64,000 bases of DNA, from positions 1,612,001 to 1,676,000 of the forward strand of contig JAGMWG010000009.1 of assembly GCA_020744225.1 (NCBI GenBank), read 5' to 3'. The translations under genes were made by a program, and so were the position numbers. A model generated the notes under the pieces. The model made no database searches. It saw nothing but the letters and a program-made list of their open reading frames with translations, and was not told the DNA's origin. The DNA comes from Paraphoma chrysanthemicola (lineage: Eukaryota; Ascomycota; Dothideomycetes; Pleosporales; Phaeosphaeriaceae). This document shows, in pieces, positions 10,530 through 20,594 of the stretch (the first letter of the stretch is position 1; each line of letters starts with the position of its first letter).

Positions 10530-13481
10530 CTATTGTAGCTGTATATACATATCTTCCAGCACCCTTATTGATACTAGCCGCGAAGGATGGTTATCTCGGA
10601 GAATCCGTGCTTTAACTGCAACTACGTGCTCCATCAGCTCCACTGCCTTCTTCACCTGTCCGTCTGCTTGGTATGCCCTAGCGAGCTCGTGCTGCGACGT
10701 CAGTCGATCTGAGTGCTCTTCCGCCAGCACCTTCTTGCGCATTGCGACCACGTGCTCCATTAGCTCCACTGCCTTCTTCACCTGTCCGTCTGCTTGGTAT
10801 GCCATAGCGAGCACGTGCTGCGACGCCAGCCGAGAAGGGTGCTCTTCCACCAACATCTTCTTTTCCACTGCGACTACGTGCTCCATCAGCTCCACTGCCT
10901 TCTTCACCTGTCCGTCTGCATGGTATGCCATAGCGAGCATGTGCTGCGACGCCAGTCGATCTGGGTGCTCTTCCGCCAGCACCTTCTTGCGCACTGCGAC
11001 TATGTGTTCTATCAGCTCCACTGCCTTCTTCACCTGTCCGTCTGCATAGTATACTCCTGCGAGCACGTGCTGCGACGTCAGTCGATCTGGGTGCTCTTCC
11101 GCCAGCACCTTTTTGTGCACTGCGACCACGTGCTCCATTAGCTCCACTGCCTTCTTCACCTGTCCGTCTGCTTGGTATGTTCCTGCGAGCTCGTGCTGCG
11201 ATGCTAGTCGATCTGGGTGCTCTTCCGCCAGCACCTTCTTGCGCATTGCGACCACGTGCTCCATTAGCTCCACTGCCTTCTTCACCTGCCCGTCTGCTTC
11301 GTATGCAACTGCAAGCGCATGCTGCGATGCTAGCCAATTCGAGTCCTCCTCGTCAAGCCGACCCCTTAGCCGGCAGCACTCCTCGAGCCACTTTACTGCC
11401 TCTCGGATTCTGCCATCCACCTGCAAGCATTGGCCCACCAACAGACATAGTTCAGACTTCTTTTCCCCATCAGAATCTAGCATGCTCTCCAGCAGTCGCA
11501 GTGCATGCGGCAGATACGCTCTCCACACTGCGCGATTCGCGTAGTCGTCCGAGGGAAAGACGCTCACGGTATGTCGGACTGCTTTTTCTGTAACTTTTGC
11601 TGCGTTGCTGTACTTACTGATCCAGATACGAGTGGCTAGGTGCACAAGTCGGTGCATGTCGTACCACTCTTCCTCTCCCTCCGCTTCCGTCTCCGCTTCT
11701 TCTCTCTCCTCTTGTCTGCTGGTTTCTCGCTTCGTCAGAAAAGAGTACATACAGAGTGTACCCATGGCGTCTTCCATCCTCTCTTCCGACTCTACGCTGG
11801 GCAAGAGCGATCGCGGTATCGCCTTCCACTCGATGCACGACATGAACGCTAGAAGGTCTGTCGCTGCCACATTGCGCGCCTGGACTTGGCTGAACGACAC
11901 CACCCATGTTGTTGCTACCGCGTTGGCTGAGCCTTTGTATCGCGTGTCGTCACGGAACTCCCTGCTCATGAGGCCAACAATGTCCTGCTCCGTGCTCCGA
12001 AGCAGCCTCAAGTACTTTGCGATGGACATCCGGTTTATGTTCAGGTAAGCGGCTGCCTGCGCAATGGCTAGCGGCAGGCACGTCAGCTCATCCAGCAGCT
12101 CTGTCGTGGCCGCACCGTTGTCAAGGAGGTCCTTCCTGATCAGCGACTTTTCCAGAAATTCGGCGGCGTCTAGTCGGTTCATCGCCACAAGCTCCATTAC
12201 ATCACCGCGCGTCAGCGACACTGCTACCTCCAGCGTACGCGTGGTGTATACAGTCACGCCCTCTTCACTCTGTGGTAGGTAGTCGATAATGCCCTTTAGC
12301 TGTCCAGTCCCAAAAAGAATATCCGCATCGTCAGCGTTGTCGAGTACCAACAGCCACCGTCCCACCCGCCCTACGCTTAAGCGATGCTTTACCAGCTCTT
12401 TAGCGTCCTCTTCTTGGCCTGCCCCCAGCGGTATGTGCAGCGCTCGTGCAATGTCCGCGCATGCCTGCTCGAAGCTTTCCATGCTCAGTGCAGGCACCCA
12501 GAAGATCGAATACTCCGGCCACGTCTCCTTGACCATGTATGCAAACTGCAGGGCGACCTGCGTCTTGCCAGTTCCACCAAGTCCTACGATAGACATCTTC
12601 TGGCAGTCTCGGTCCACCATCAGTCTCTTCTTTAGCACGTCGAGCTCATCTCTTCTTCCCACAAAGTATCGATTCTTCAGAAACGGGATGCAGTAGGTAG
12701 GCGTCGTGTCTCTAGTCAAACTATGATTCTGCGTGTTCCGGGGAAGACTAGCCGCTATGTTTCCCGAAACCTCCCGTATCTCTTTCCTGAGCCGCCTGAG
12801 CGCCTTTTCCTTGCCTTCTCCGTAGATAAGCGGCATATGAACGTCAAACAAGCCAAAAAGAGAGTATACTATATCTTCCTCGCGTGTCGTCTCTCGTCTG
12901 TTGGCCCACGCCATCCGCTCCTCAACACTGAAATGCGACATAGCTCTTCCCAGCAGGGCTACAGTTGATATGCCTGTAATGTTGGCGATTTCTTGCACAC
13001 GAGAAATCCTGCTACCAAGCTGATCACCTTCTGCAGAGAAAAACTCAACGCATTTGGGAGCAAGAAGCTCCTGCAGTGTCCATCCACGGGTAAACCACCT
13101 ACTCTCCTGGAAAGTCACACTGCCTCCAGCACAGCTAATAGTCGACACATCGGAGAGGTATGCGTAGCATTTCACCGCCTCATGATACCAGCGAAACATA
13201 GAATTGATAGCTTCCGAAAGCTCCGCACTACTGTCCTTGTTAATGCAGCAGCTGTCGATCCAAAAATGTCGCAGCCCATCGTTGGCAGCCTGCTTGCCAC
13301 AGAAAATAAGCTTGCGATAACCCTTCTTGGTTTTGCCCTTGCCCTTGACTAAGTCTTTCAAGATTACTTCATCGTTGTCGAATCCCCACGTATGCGATAA
13401 GATTGCATAAGGCGGAATGCTGCTGCCTACGTATTCAGTAAGGCTGAACTCGCCATCATCTTGGAGTTGCAATAGTCGCAT
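10530..13481 (-). CDS. HET-NB-ARC-TPR NOD-like receptor (heterokaryon incompatibility type)
   Basis: This intact single-exon gene encodes about 983 residues. I start at the second Met (13479-13481, MRLLQLQ) because HET proteins usually begin so; an upstream in-frame ATG at 13520 adds 13 residues. Domains in order: HET domain at about 10-240 (YAILSHTWG, FWIDSCCINKD, WFTRGWTLQELLAP, YSLFGLFDVHMPLIYGEG); NB-ARC at about 275-600 with P-loop GLGGTGKT near 300, Walker B LLVLDNAD near 377 and CLPLAIAQAAAYL near 468; a linker with an acidic run; then six near-identical 42-residue TPR units to the C terminus. HET-NLRs sense non-self or a partner through the repeats, oligomerise through NB-ARC and trigger cell death through HET. 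Expected location is the cytosol. The ligand is unknown. No breaks were seen. Confidence 0.93.
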   Translation of the reverse strand: MRLLQLQDDGEFSLTEYVGSSIPPYAILSHTWGFDNDEVILKDLVKGKGKTKKGYRKLIFCGKQAANDGLRHFWIDSCCINKDSSAELSEAINSMFRWYHEAVKCYAYLSDVSTISCAGGSVTFQESRWFTRGWTLQELLAPKCVEFFSAEGDQLGSRISRVQEIANITGISTVALLGRAMSHFSVEERMAWANRRETTREEDIVYSLFGLFDVHMPLIYGEGKEKALRRLRKEIREVSGNIAASLPRNTQNHSLTRDTTPTYCIPFLKNRYFVGRRDELDVLKKRLMVDRDCQKMSIVGLGGTGKTQVALQFAYMVKETWPEYSIFWVPALSMESFEQACADIARALHIPLGAGQEEDAKELVKHRLSVGRVGRWLLVLDNADDADILFGTGQLKGIIDYLPQSEEGVTVYTTRTLEVAVSLTRGDVMELVAMNRLDAAEFLEKSLIRKDLLDNGAATTELLDELTCLPLAIAQAAAYLNINRMSIAKYLRLLRSTEQDIVGLMSREFRDDTRYKGSANAVATTWVVSFSQVQARNVAATDLLAFMSCIEWKAIPRSLLPSVESEERMEDAMGTLCMYSFLTKRETSRQEEREEAETEAEGEEEWYDMHRLVHLATRIWISKYSNAAKVTEKAVRHTVSVFPSDDYANRAVWRAYLPHALRLLESMLDSDGEKKSELCLLVGQCLQVDGRIREAVKWLEECCRLRGRLDEEDSNWLASQHALAVAYEADGQVKKAVELMEHVVAMRKKVLAEEHPDRLASQHELAGTYQADGQVKKAVELMEHVVAVHKKVLAEEHPDRLTSQHVLAGVYYADGQVKKAVELIEHIVAVRKKVLAEEHPDRLASQHMLAMAYHADGQVKKAVELMEHVVAVEKKMLVEEHPSRLASQHVLAMAYQADGQVKKAVELMEHVVAMRKKVLAEEHSDRLTSQHELARAYQADGQVKKAVELMEHVVAVKARILRDNHPSRLVSIRVLEDMYIQLQ
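10578..11333 (-). repeat. Six tandem 126-bp repeats encoding 42-residue TPR units
   Basis: Each unit encodes a helix pair of the form LASQHxLAxxYxADGQVKKA followed by VELMEHVVA, then KKVLAEEHPDR. The units are almost identical at DNA level except at a few codons, mainly positions 6, 9 and 11-12 of the unit and the residues just before KK. Such high-identity repeats turn over by unequal recombination and are the recognition part of fungal NLRs. A seventh, diverged unit (QVDGRIREAVKWLEECC) precedes them. Confidence 0.9.
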
Positions 13482-14883
13482 AGATGAGAACGTGTTCAGT
13501 TGGTTCAGCAGCGGGAACAATTCAATAGATGTAAAGAAGACATGCGTGGATGGAGCAGCCTACCGTAGCGACGGGTGGATAAGTGTTAGAAAATAGTTGG
13601 GGTAAACGAGCTGAACACGGCCAGCGCAGAAGTAGCTCAGCTTTAACGGGTTCGCAATCATGTGGCGGGATGGCATGCTGAGTAAGCGATCCTGGATAGT
13701 TCGTGGCTTATCATATCGGCCACGAATTTTTGCGACACCTAGTGACAGCAGCGAAAGAGACTTTGATGCTCGCGCTGCCACCCTTTGTAGGCAATATGTA
13801 AAGAAAACGCTTAGCATAATCAAGTGTCGCAGGCCAAGGCATCATCTCTGTGAGCCAGTAGGAGAAGCTGCATTAATAATCTTGCCACGCAATCCAGATA
13901 AGCTTTTAGGGCTAGAGTAATACACTCACAACAGAATACAACTCTGCTATTATCACAAGTTGTTCTGCACATCACATATTAGCACACCCAAGTGCGACAT
14001 CAAGGAATAAAGTAGAACGCACGACTTCTAAGCGCTGCTTTTGCAAATGAGCGGCGCAAAGGTAAGGAGACATCTTAGTAAGCAACATGCAGCTGGAAGA
14101 GATACTTGGGTGGTACTTTGAGTTACCACCGCCACTTGGAGGATGGCCGACCCGCACCAGTCACACCCTCAAGGTCATGGCTGGAGCGGATCAGCTATCC
14201 ACCCCGCTGGCGGTGGCAATTCGAAATACCATCTCACATAGGCTGCACCTTATAACGATTTCTAAGCGAACTACGGTACTTCCGCTATGCCGTTTTTGTG
14301 CCACGGTGCGAATCCCACTTTCGCTGTACGCGCGATACAACACTATATCATCTTTTAGGTATACATAAAAACCACGAGAATCCAACACAGCATGTGCGGT
14401 AAACAAAGATGGAGCGGATAGCAGAAAGTCGACGCAATTTTTAATTTTTTAATTATCAATTTCCAAACTTGGCCCCACTCGAGGAGGCTTTCACTTCCGC
14501 TGGGACCTCCACGTCTCACCCTGATATCGAAGGATCGAAAAAAGGGAACAAGCAGCTTGCTCTTGCCAGGAAGATACAGTGTGGCTGGTCGAAGATGTGG
14601 TGATTCTTTAGTTTGTTGTGACGAGGGTAACGTAGACCTTCTCATATACGACGGAGATCGCTAATAGTGATCTCCTCTCGCGTAATTCATACGTCGTGAT
14701 AAATACGTGCGTAGATCAAAGAGTTGGGGTACGTGCGTCGCAATCGAGCTATAACTTGTAGCAGCACATCAATGGTTAATTACTGTACAGTTGGACCACT
14801 TCACTGCTTGCAGCACTCCTGTGTGTTTAACCCGGAACACAATGTCTAGACTACATCTTCGTGCGATTGCTTCCACAATCTGT
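13482..14883. promoter_or_regulatory. Intergenic region upstream of the HET-NLR and downstream of the 391-residue gene
   Basis: This stretch has no gene that I can support. Its left part must contain the promoter of the leftward-pointing HET-NLR gene; its right part is the 3' flank of the gene ending at 14884. Open frames here (13560-13823 minus, 13660-13920 plus, 14355-14645 minus) overlap in antisense and carry no known motif. I see no clear TATA box or operator. Confidence 0.4.
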
Positions 14884-16126
14884 TCATTGGAGTCGCACTA
14901 GAGGGTTTCGGGGCTCAAGAGGGTCTTTGTCTTCGAAGTGGTACTTCCTCCTCTCAGCGGCGGGCCAGCATGTGATATCAAAGGCATTCCCTCCGAGTGA
15001 TGGACCCCGATAGAATATGCTATGTTGTCTGCCATACTCTCTACTGAGAACTTTCCACTTCAGGTCGTTAGGCAACGTTATTTGGGATGACATGTTATTT
15101 ACCTTCGTACCCCAACCCCAGCGATCAACACACTCTTTCCTCTTCCAATAGTTCGCCTCATCCTCGTTATCGAACTTTTGTACGAACTTCCCTTCGATGC
15201 CATGGACGCCTTTGATCTCGATACTGCTAGCCTTAGCGTAGGAGACAATTTTGTACGGCCAGCAGACTTCTCTAGTATTCGATGATAGATATGGAATCGT
15301 CGTGGTTTGATCCAGACAGTCGCAAATGAAGTCTCCAAGAAGTGCGAGAACCAGACCCAGGTCTTTGACAGGGGAGTGCTCCTTCAGCAGCTTCGCCCGA
15401 TCGAGAGCATTTAGTGTGGCTAAGATTGCAATACCAATCATTGCGAAAGTGTCCTGCCAGCGCTGACCATCGTCCATCATGAACCAAGGCCCTAGTTGTT
15501 CCGATTGAGTCCAGTGGGCGAAAGCTGACAAGCGTACCCAGAGCCCAACCGCAAGCTCATCGGCCGGGAGTCGTCGCTTTGCCATGAGCGTGTTGATTCC
15601 TGTGAGCTGGTTCTCTATAACCTCCTGCATCCCATAACCAGTAAAGTCGTTCGAGACATACATGCTGAAAATATCCTGGTTACGCTTGGTAGATTCGAGG
15701 CTATACTTCGTGACGAGCTCGGCCGTAGCTTCAGAGATTACGTAGGGCCAATCCGGGAACTCCTCGGCAGGCTTGCCATCATACCGCTTCTCTTCTTCAG
15801 CGGTCGGTTGGATTTCCTTTCCTGTTTCGATATCTCCCGGGTCTACGCTGTACGATGGTTTAGGGTACGTTACATACTTTAAATGTGGGTTTGACACCTC
15901 CTTGCGCATATAAGAGTCAGCATGTTATAGAGCCATTCCATCTGCAAACATGCTTTTTTGTACTCACGCGTACTGGCTCGCCAATGAAGGGGGCTTCAGT
16001 GCTCTTCTCCCTGAATTCTGGTGGTACCGATGCGTTCTCTTGGTCGCGGTTGGGTCTTTTTGCTAGCTTTGGTTCTCGCGAATCGTTTGCATTGACTTCT
16101 ACAAGCGCTCTCTTTCTCGTTAGCAT
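14884..16126 (-). CDS. Conserved-looking protein of unknown function, two exons
   Basis: Exon 1 is 16126-15968 and exon 2 is 15900-14884, joined across a 67-base phase-0 intron (15967-15901) with donor GTGAGT, branch-like CTGAC and acceptor AAG. The spliced protein has about 391 residues. Its first 45 are basic and polar with KR-rich patches that could serve as a nuclear signal (LTRKRALVEV, EPKLAKRPNRD). The remainder looks like a compact, mostly helical globular domain with many Trp and Tyr (WVRLSAFAHWTQSEQLGPWF, FAMIGIAILATLNALDRAK, LVLALLGDFICDCLDQ). There is no signal peptide or clear transmembrane segment. I do not recognise the family. Clean reading frame, a good intron and normal composition argue for a real gene. 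Exon 2 alone also has an in-frame ATG at 15909, inside the proposed intron. Confidence 0.75.
15901..15967 (-). other. Intron of the unknown 391-residue gene
   Basis: On the minus strand it starts GTGAGTAC and ends GCGCAAG, with CTGAC about 15 bases before the acceptor. Removal joins ...FIGEPVR to EVSNPHLK... in phase 0. The AAG acceptor is less usual than YAG, so the 3' end carries some doubt. Confidence 0.65.
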
Positions 16127-16499
16127 TTTGACAATGTGACAGTAGGTGACCCTGAATTCTTGTTGAGTTGAGGCCGTGCGCTATTTCGCCCGAGGCTCCG
16201 ATGCTGGAGTCGGCGGGTCGGCGCTTGGCACAGCGCAACCACCAATCGATGGTTGCCGCGCCGAGTCAATCGAAGCCCCGGCCACCCACCACAACAACAT
16301 CGACTCGAGGTCGAACCATTCTGTCAATCTCCACTTCCCCTGGCGCTCAATGCATCCCATCTCAGTGAGCGCCTGGATCTGCAATCTCGAACCTCGCGCC
16401 CGCACTCGACCATATCCCTCTCCCTTGCGCACTTGCAAGCGACGGCAGCCCGACAGTCGCTAGAGCCCGCGCCCGCGAAAGAAGATACGCCGTGTTGTG

Positions 16500-18008
16500 C
16501 TGGGCGAGATGGCGGCGAACGAACAGAACACGTTTATGCTTCCCCAAGAGCAATGCATCGCGCCCGAAAAAGAGCATTGACAAGAAGCGCATGCACACGC
16601 CCTCGCCGTCGAAAAATCAACGCCAATTTCCCGACGACGCGTATTAGCCCGACGATATCGATGATGCGATGCCTCGCCCGGACCGCTCGTACGTAGCACA
16701 TACCTTATTTCTAATCTCTCATATAAAGAGGCTCTTTCCAATGAGCCCATCGAAGACGACGACGACGTCCTCCAGGCCCGTTCGCCTACACGATCGCACA
16801 TAGAGTTGTAACCTTCCAACTGCTCGGCTAGCCCCAAGAAGATCACTTCTTTATGGAACGTTGGAAATGGAGCGATATACACACACTTGGCGAACACGAC
16901 CGCTTTGTAACGGGAACGGCTCGGTGGAAACGGGCTTGCGCTCTTGGAGAAGCTGGAGGATGGGGGCGACGGGCCTGTAGTGCCTGTGAAACTCAAATAA
17001 TGGCTGGCGGAGGCGGACATGGGCAAGGTGAAGCAGCACCAGTTTGACATATTGGATGAAAGGCTAGTGGACGAGCTGCTGTGGGAGCTGCAGACCATAC
17101 AGGACATCATTTCGCTGTCGCACCAGTGTTCGATGAAGTGGGACCGTGAGACCGGGTGGGACAATCGCGTGTACATCAAGGTGCTGGAGCTGGCGCTGGG
17201 AAACGATGAGACGAGTGTTGGGTTCCGAAGCGTGTAAGTACTCTTTGGCCTGTCTACGACTTGGGACACTGAAAGAGCTTCGCTAACTAGAGTGACAATA
17301 TCTAGAATTGCAGCTAGAATCACACCGGAATATCGCCACACGCATTTGAACAGCCTCATAACTGGCAAGATCCTTGCTTACGCCATTCATCTCGAGCCCT
17401 CTGGTCCCGCACGCGACATTATACCATCCCTCATTGGCATGTCGACCGATTCTATTAACCACGTTGGCTACGAGGGTCTGCGCGCTTGACATATCGCTCT
17501 CGAGACCAAAACCGAGAGTCGGACCGTGGAGGAGGCGAAGGTACAACTGGTCGTGTGGGTGGCGGCGTAGGTGGCACGGATCGAGGCACTCGTGGGGCAG
17601 CTTGCTCCGCTTGGAGTGAAGAAACCAGTAGCAGAGGCACGGCCTGGCTGATTGGAATCGGAAATGGTCACACGAGGTCGACGGAAAAGCCGCGGGAGAG
17701 GTGGCAGGATCTCGCGAATGGAGCAGCCACAGACGCAGGAACCGACCCCGTCTCTCACCGTCGTGATGGTCCCGGGTCCCTCTAATATCCTCTCACAGAC
17801 TGTATTTCTATTCTTCGACATCCAATCCGAAGCGTGGTCGCTCTTCTTCGCCCGGGTCACGCCCTCAAACGCTCCCCACCCATCGAATTCGCACATGCGC
17901 AAACCGGTTTCGAATATTCAGATCTTCCATTCGGTTCCCTTGGGAAACACGGCGAATACGGTGCAGACATATCGGCTGATCAAGGCCTTAAGGGCGCTAA
18001 GGGATTAA
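16500..18008 (+). pseudogene. PD-(D/E)XK nuclease-like gene, broken
   Basis: Plus-strand frames give the order typical of the fungal PD-(D/E)XK nuclease-like family: a Ser/Pro/Lys-rich N-terminal part (KKRMHTPSPSKNQRQFPDD, DDIDDAMPRPDRS), a helical middle (RLVDELLWELQTIQDIISLS), a conserved Trp-containing piece (ETGWDNRVYIKVLELALG), an intron at 17234-17305 (GTAAGT...CTAAC...TAG) and then IAARITPEYR, SINHVGYEGLRA. The catalytic strand reads ETKTESRTVEEAKVQLVVWVAA, holding E-x-K and a later Gln. In-frame stops at 17487-17489 (TGA), 17568-17570 (TAG) and 17649-17651 (TGA), and several frame changes before 17019, kill it. The tail reads LSQTVFLFFDIQSEAWSLFF. A minus-strand open frame over the same span is a shadow. 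Function of the family is not established. Confidence 0.7.
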
Positions 18009-18872
18009 TTCGATGGGGACTTCCGCAGTAGTGGGATGGGTTTTTGGGGGTTCGCGACGCTGAAGCGAGCGGTGGGTGAGGTTGCATTGGTAGCACTTTG
18101 TATTGAGACTTGTTGTGCAATACACCAGCGCTTCGCGTTGCTCTTTTCCATACATTCACATACTCTGGATCGTGAGTTGAAACTGTGTGTCGCTCTTGCA
18201 ATAGACATCCTTCGCGCCACGAATAGGTTGATTCCTCACTGATTCCCAAGTTCGATCTTTGAACGGCGAGCAGTTGCATTCAACTCCACAGTGTGATCTC
18301 TTAGATTGTCTTCGTATTGCGAATAGTATTTTGTCGCGAGCCAGTCGTTGGGTCGAGCACTTGCGTCTATGTTCACGACGCCATTGCAAGACCACTATGA
18401 CGTGCAATAGTTCCCGGGTTGCCTTCTTGGCTCTGTGCACGTGTTTTATCTGCTTAGCATTATTGAGTATTATTTTGGTTCCCGTAGATGGGTTCCGGGT
18501 CCCCGGTTCTGAACCCATCCGATCTTCGTCGACTATGGACGTCTCCGCGCCTCGGCTAGAATTGGCGATATCTGGTGCCAAATCTAACCTCCTTCATCCG
18601 CACCAGAACAAAATCAACGCCCCTCACGCAAACCCTGTGGCCGGTGCGGGTCGGCCATCCTCCGTGCTAGTGCCGAGAACACGCCCCGCTTACGAGATGA
18701 GATGGTGAGTCATAGTGTGATGGTACTTCGGATCATGTATCTGCTACTACGCATTGTCGCTTATCGCCACAGCATTGTGTAGCATATCCATTATGCATGC
18801 GGCGCGTGCCTGGCACAAGAGTTGCAGTGAGGACATGAGCAGATGGAAAACGACTTCGAAGAAAAACCTTGT
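18009..18872. other. Uncertain region with one possible membrane-protein ORF
   Basis: A plus-strand frame at 18259-18708 encodes 149 residues with one strongly hydrophobic stretch (VAFLALCTCFICLALLSIIL) that could be a membrane anchor, followed by a polar Ser/Pro-rich tail. An antisense frame of similar length overlaps it at 18156-18581. I recognise neither and cannot tell which, if any, is real. The remaining bases look non-coding. Confidence 0.25.
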
Positions 18873-19184
18873 CTAATTACTACTTGGTGCCCGGTGATCG
18901 GCTTGCTGGCTATCATACACCTTTATGCTTAAGAGCAGACTCGTCGCTGTAGTAGGATGCTGTGCACCAAGTGCTTTCATATACCCTTCGTATACTCGCT
19001 GATACAGTCCAACTGCAGCAGGGTAATGCTGCTGTCGATGGAAGAGGAAGGCTAGATGGTATACGCTGGTGAGTGTGTCCGGGTGCTCGGGCCCAAGCAC
19101 CTTCTCCAACCCTTCCAGCGCTCGTCGATGCATCGCTTCTGCCTCCAGAGGAGAAGTGAGGCTGCAGTAACTAAGAAAACGCAC
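18873..19184 (-). pseudogene. TPR (kinesin-light-chain-like) fragment
   Basis: The frame encodes EAEAMHRRALEGLEKVLGPE then HPDTLTSVYHLAFLFHRQQHY and EGYMKALGAQHPTT, which are two repeats of the 42-residue TPR type found at the C terminus of fungal NB-ARC proteins. No nucleotide-binding part is seen on either side and the sequence beyond 19184 changes character, so I take it as the leftover end of a larger TPR/NLR gene. It differs clearly from the repeats of the HET-NLR at 10530-13481 and is not a recent copy of them. Confidence 0.6.
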
Positions 19185-19428
19185 TAACCTAAGACTAGAT
19201 CTAAGCTAAAGGTAGTTCTAAAGCCTAGGATCAAGAGCAAGCAGGTAGGGGATGCAGGAGGTGTGAATCTTCAGGAGGTGCTGCATCGGCACCTCTAGCT
19301 CCACCACCAACATCTCGATCAGGACGCAACATCAACACTCCGAAAAGATATCGCGACGAATAGGATTTGATTATAAAGCTATTGAGAACTCACGGCCAAA
19401 AAAAAACATAATAATATCTACTGTTGGG

Positions 19429-19881
19429 GTGGCTGCAGCTCATCTTCGTGTGAGATCGATTTTGGTGTTCGTTGGGCATTACGCGCCCCTGGCCATTAAG
19501 TTAAAAGGAGCCGAACTTATGCTGCACCAGAACGCGCTGCTTGCTGCCCGCAACTTCGAGCTTGAAGAGCAATTAGCAGTTATAACAAAGCGGAAATCGC
19601 GCAAAAGGAAGCGCCTCCAGACAGGTGGCACCCTGGAGTACAGTGAGGGGGCGTCGCAGACGGTCCCAGTACCGTCCTTAACGGTACAGCGTGCAAAAAA
19701 GGCTCGTGGTGGTAGTGATCAAGAACTAGCCCAACTAGCTGTACGGCGCTGTGGGAACTGTGGCAAGACTGGGCACAACGCGCGAACGTGTAAAAAGGAT
19801 ACAGAGGCATCTTCTGAATCAGATGCCAGCACGACGTACGCTGGCTCCTTGTTTGATAGCGATGAAATTGAAGATTTATAA
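19429..19881 (+). pseudogene. Transposase C-terminal tail with CCHC zinc knuckle
   Basis: The 150-residue frame contains LKGAELMLHQNALLAARNFE, a basic stretch (TKRKSRKRKRLQ) and a CCHC knuckle, CGNCGKTGHNARTCKKD, followed by an acidic Ser-rich end. This arrangement is the usual C terminus of one group of fungal pogo-type DDE transposases. The DDE catalytic part is absent upstream, so it is a truncated remnant. It is little touched by RIP, unlike the pogo relic at 6766-9409, whose tail lacks a knuckle; the two belong to different subfamilies. The first residues before LKGAEL are probably not original. Confidence 0.6.
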
Positions 19882-20594
19882 CATGTGTTGGCCGTGCCAA
19901 GCCTGTTTCGGTTACTCGCTGATGGTTTAAGTTACGTTACTACTTAATACGTTGTAGATCTACAGTACAATGCAAGAGGGCAAGTTGTAGCTACTACTCA
20001 ACAGGGCAGCTAATGCCAGAACTGTAGAGCATTTCTGCAAGCTAATCAGACCAGGGCTAATTGCAAATATTAGGACATGTTGTAGGAAAGCTGTACTAAG
20101 CGAGGCAAGTGGTGCGCGTGGGATGAAAGCTGTGCGGTGTCCGAAAAGCGGAAACTGCAAGTGCATGCCACTGTACAGAAGCCAAAGTGCCGCAAGTCTC
20201 AAGTGTCCAATACGCCCACTTTATGCGGACAATATGAACCTGCAAAAGTCCAACGCAGCATTACAAAACAACAAAAACTGAGACGGTTTGTTATTCAGCC
20301 GTATCGGCTGCGCATTATTCCGCAGATGATTGATCATTAATCAATCCCGCAGACATTCCCGCTAGCTGAACAAATCCAACTCTTCGCTACATCGGCCGAA
20401 CACTACGCAAGCATTCGTCAGCCGTGCATTGAGATGACATACATCACTCATAAATGGATTGTTCTTGGCCATAGTTATGACGACAAGAAGTGCTTATATG
20501 TACAAAGAAGCTGGAGACCATAATCTTGACTTCACCAAGAACACTTCCGCACTTTGTTATTCTCGCATCCGATCTCATCCCCAATAACGGCGTT
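19882..20594. other. Flank of transposase remnant and GST upstream region
   Basis: The left part may be the terminal portion of the element whose transposase tail ends at 19881, but I found no matching inverted end. An open frame at 20137-20340 is Lys/Gln-rich and unrecognised. The last 200 bases lie directly upstream of the GST start and should contain its promoter; no clear TATA box is visible. Confidence 0.35.

Noticed and set aside
10578..11333. Regular repeats resembling a CRISPR array
   Set aside because: Units are contiguous, coding, without spacers, and the organism is a eukaryote.
10678..11544. Several long open frames on both strands over the TPR repeats
   Set aside because: They exist because the 126-bp repeat is a multiple of three, so any stop-free frame in one unit is open in all; they are shadows of the HET-NLR.
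16460..17368. 302-residue minus-strand open frame
   Set aside because: Ser-rich, without motifs, and antisense to the PD-(D/E)XK relic whose plus-strand motifs and intron are convincing; a shadow frame.
17468..17902. 144-residue minus-strand open frame
   Set aside because: Antisense to the catalytic part of the PD-(D/E)XK relic; no motif of its own.
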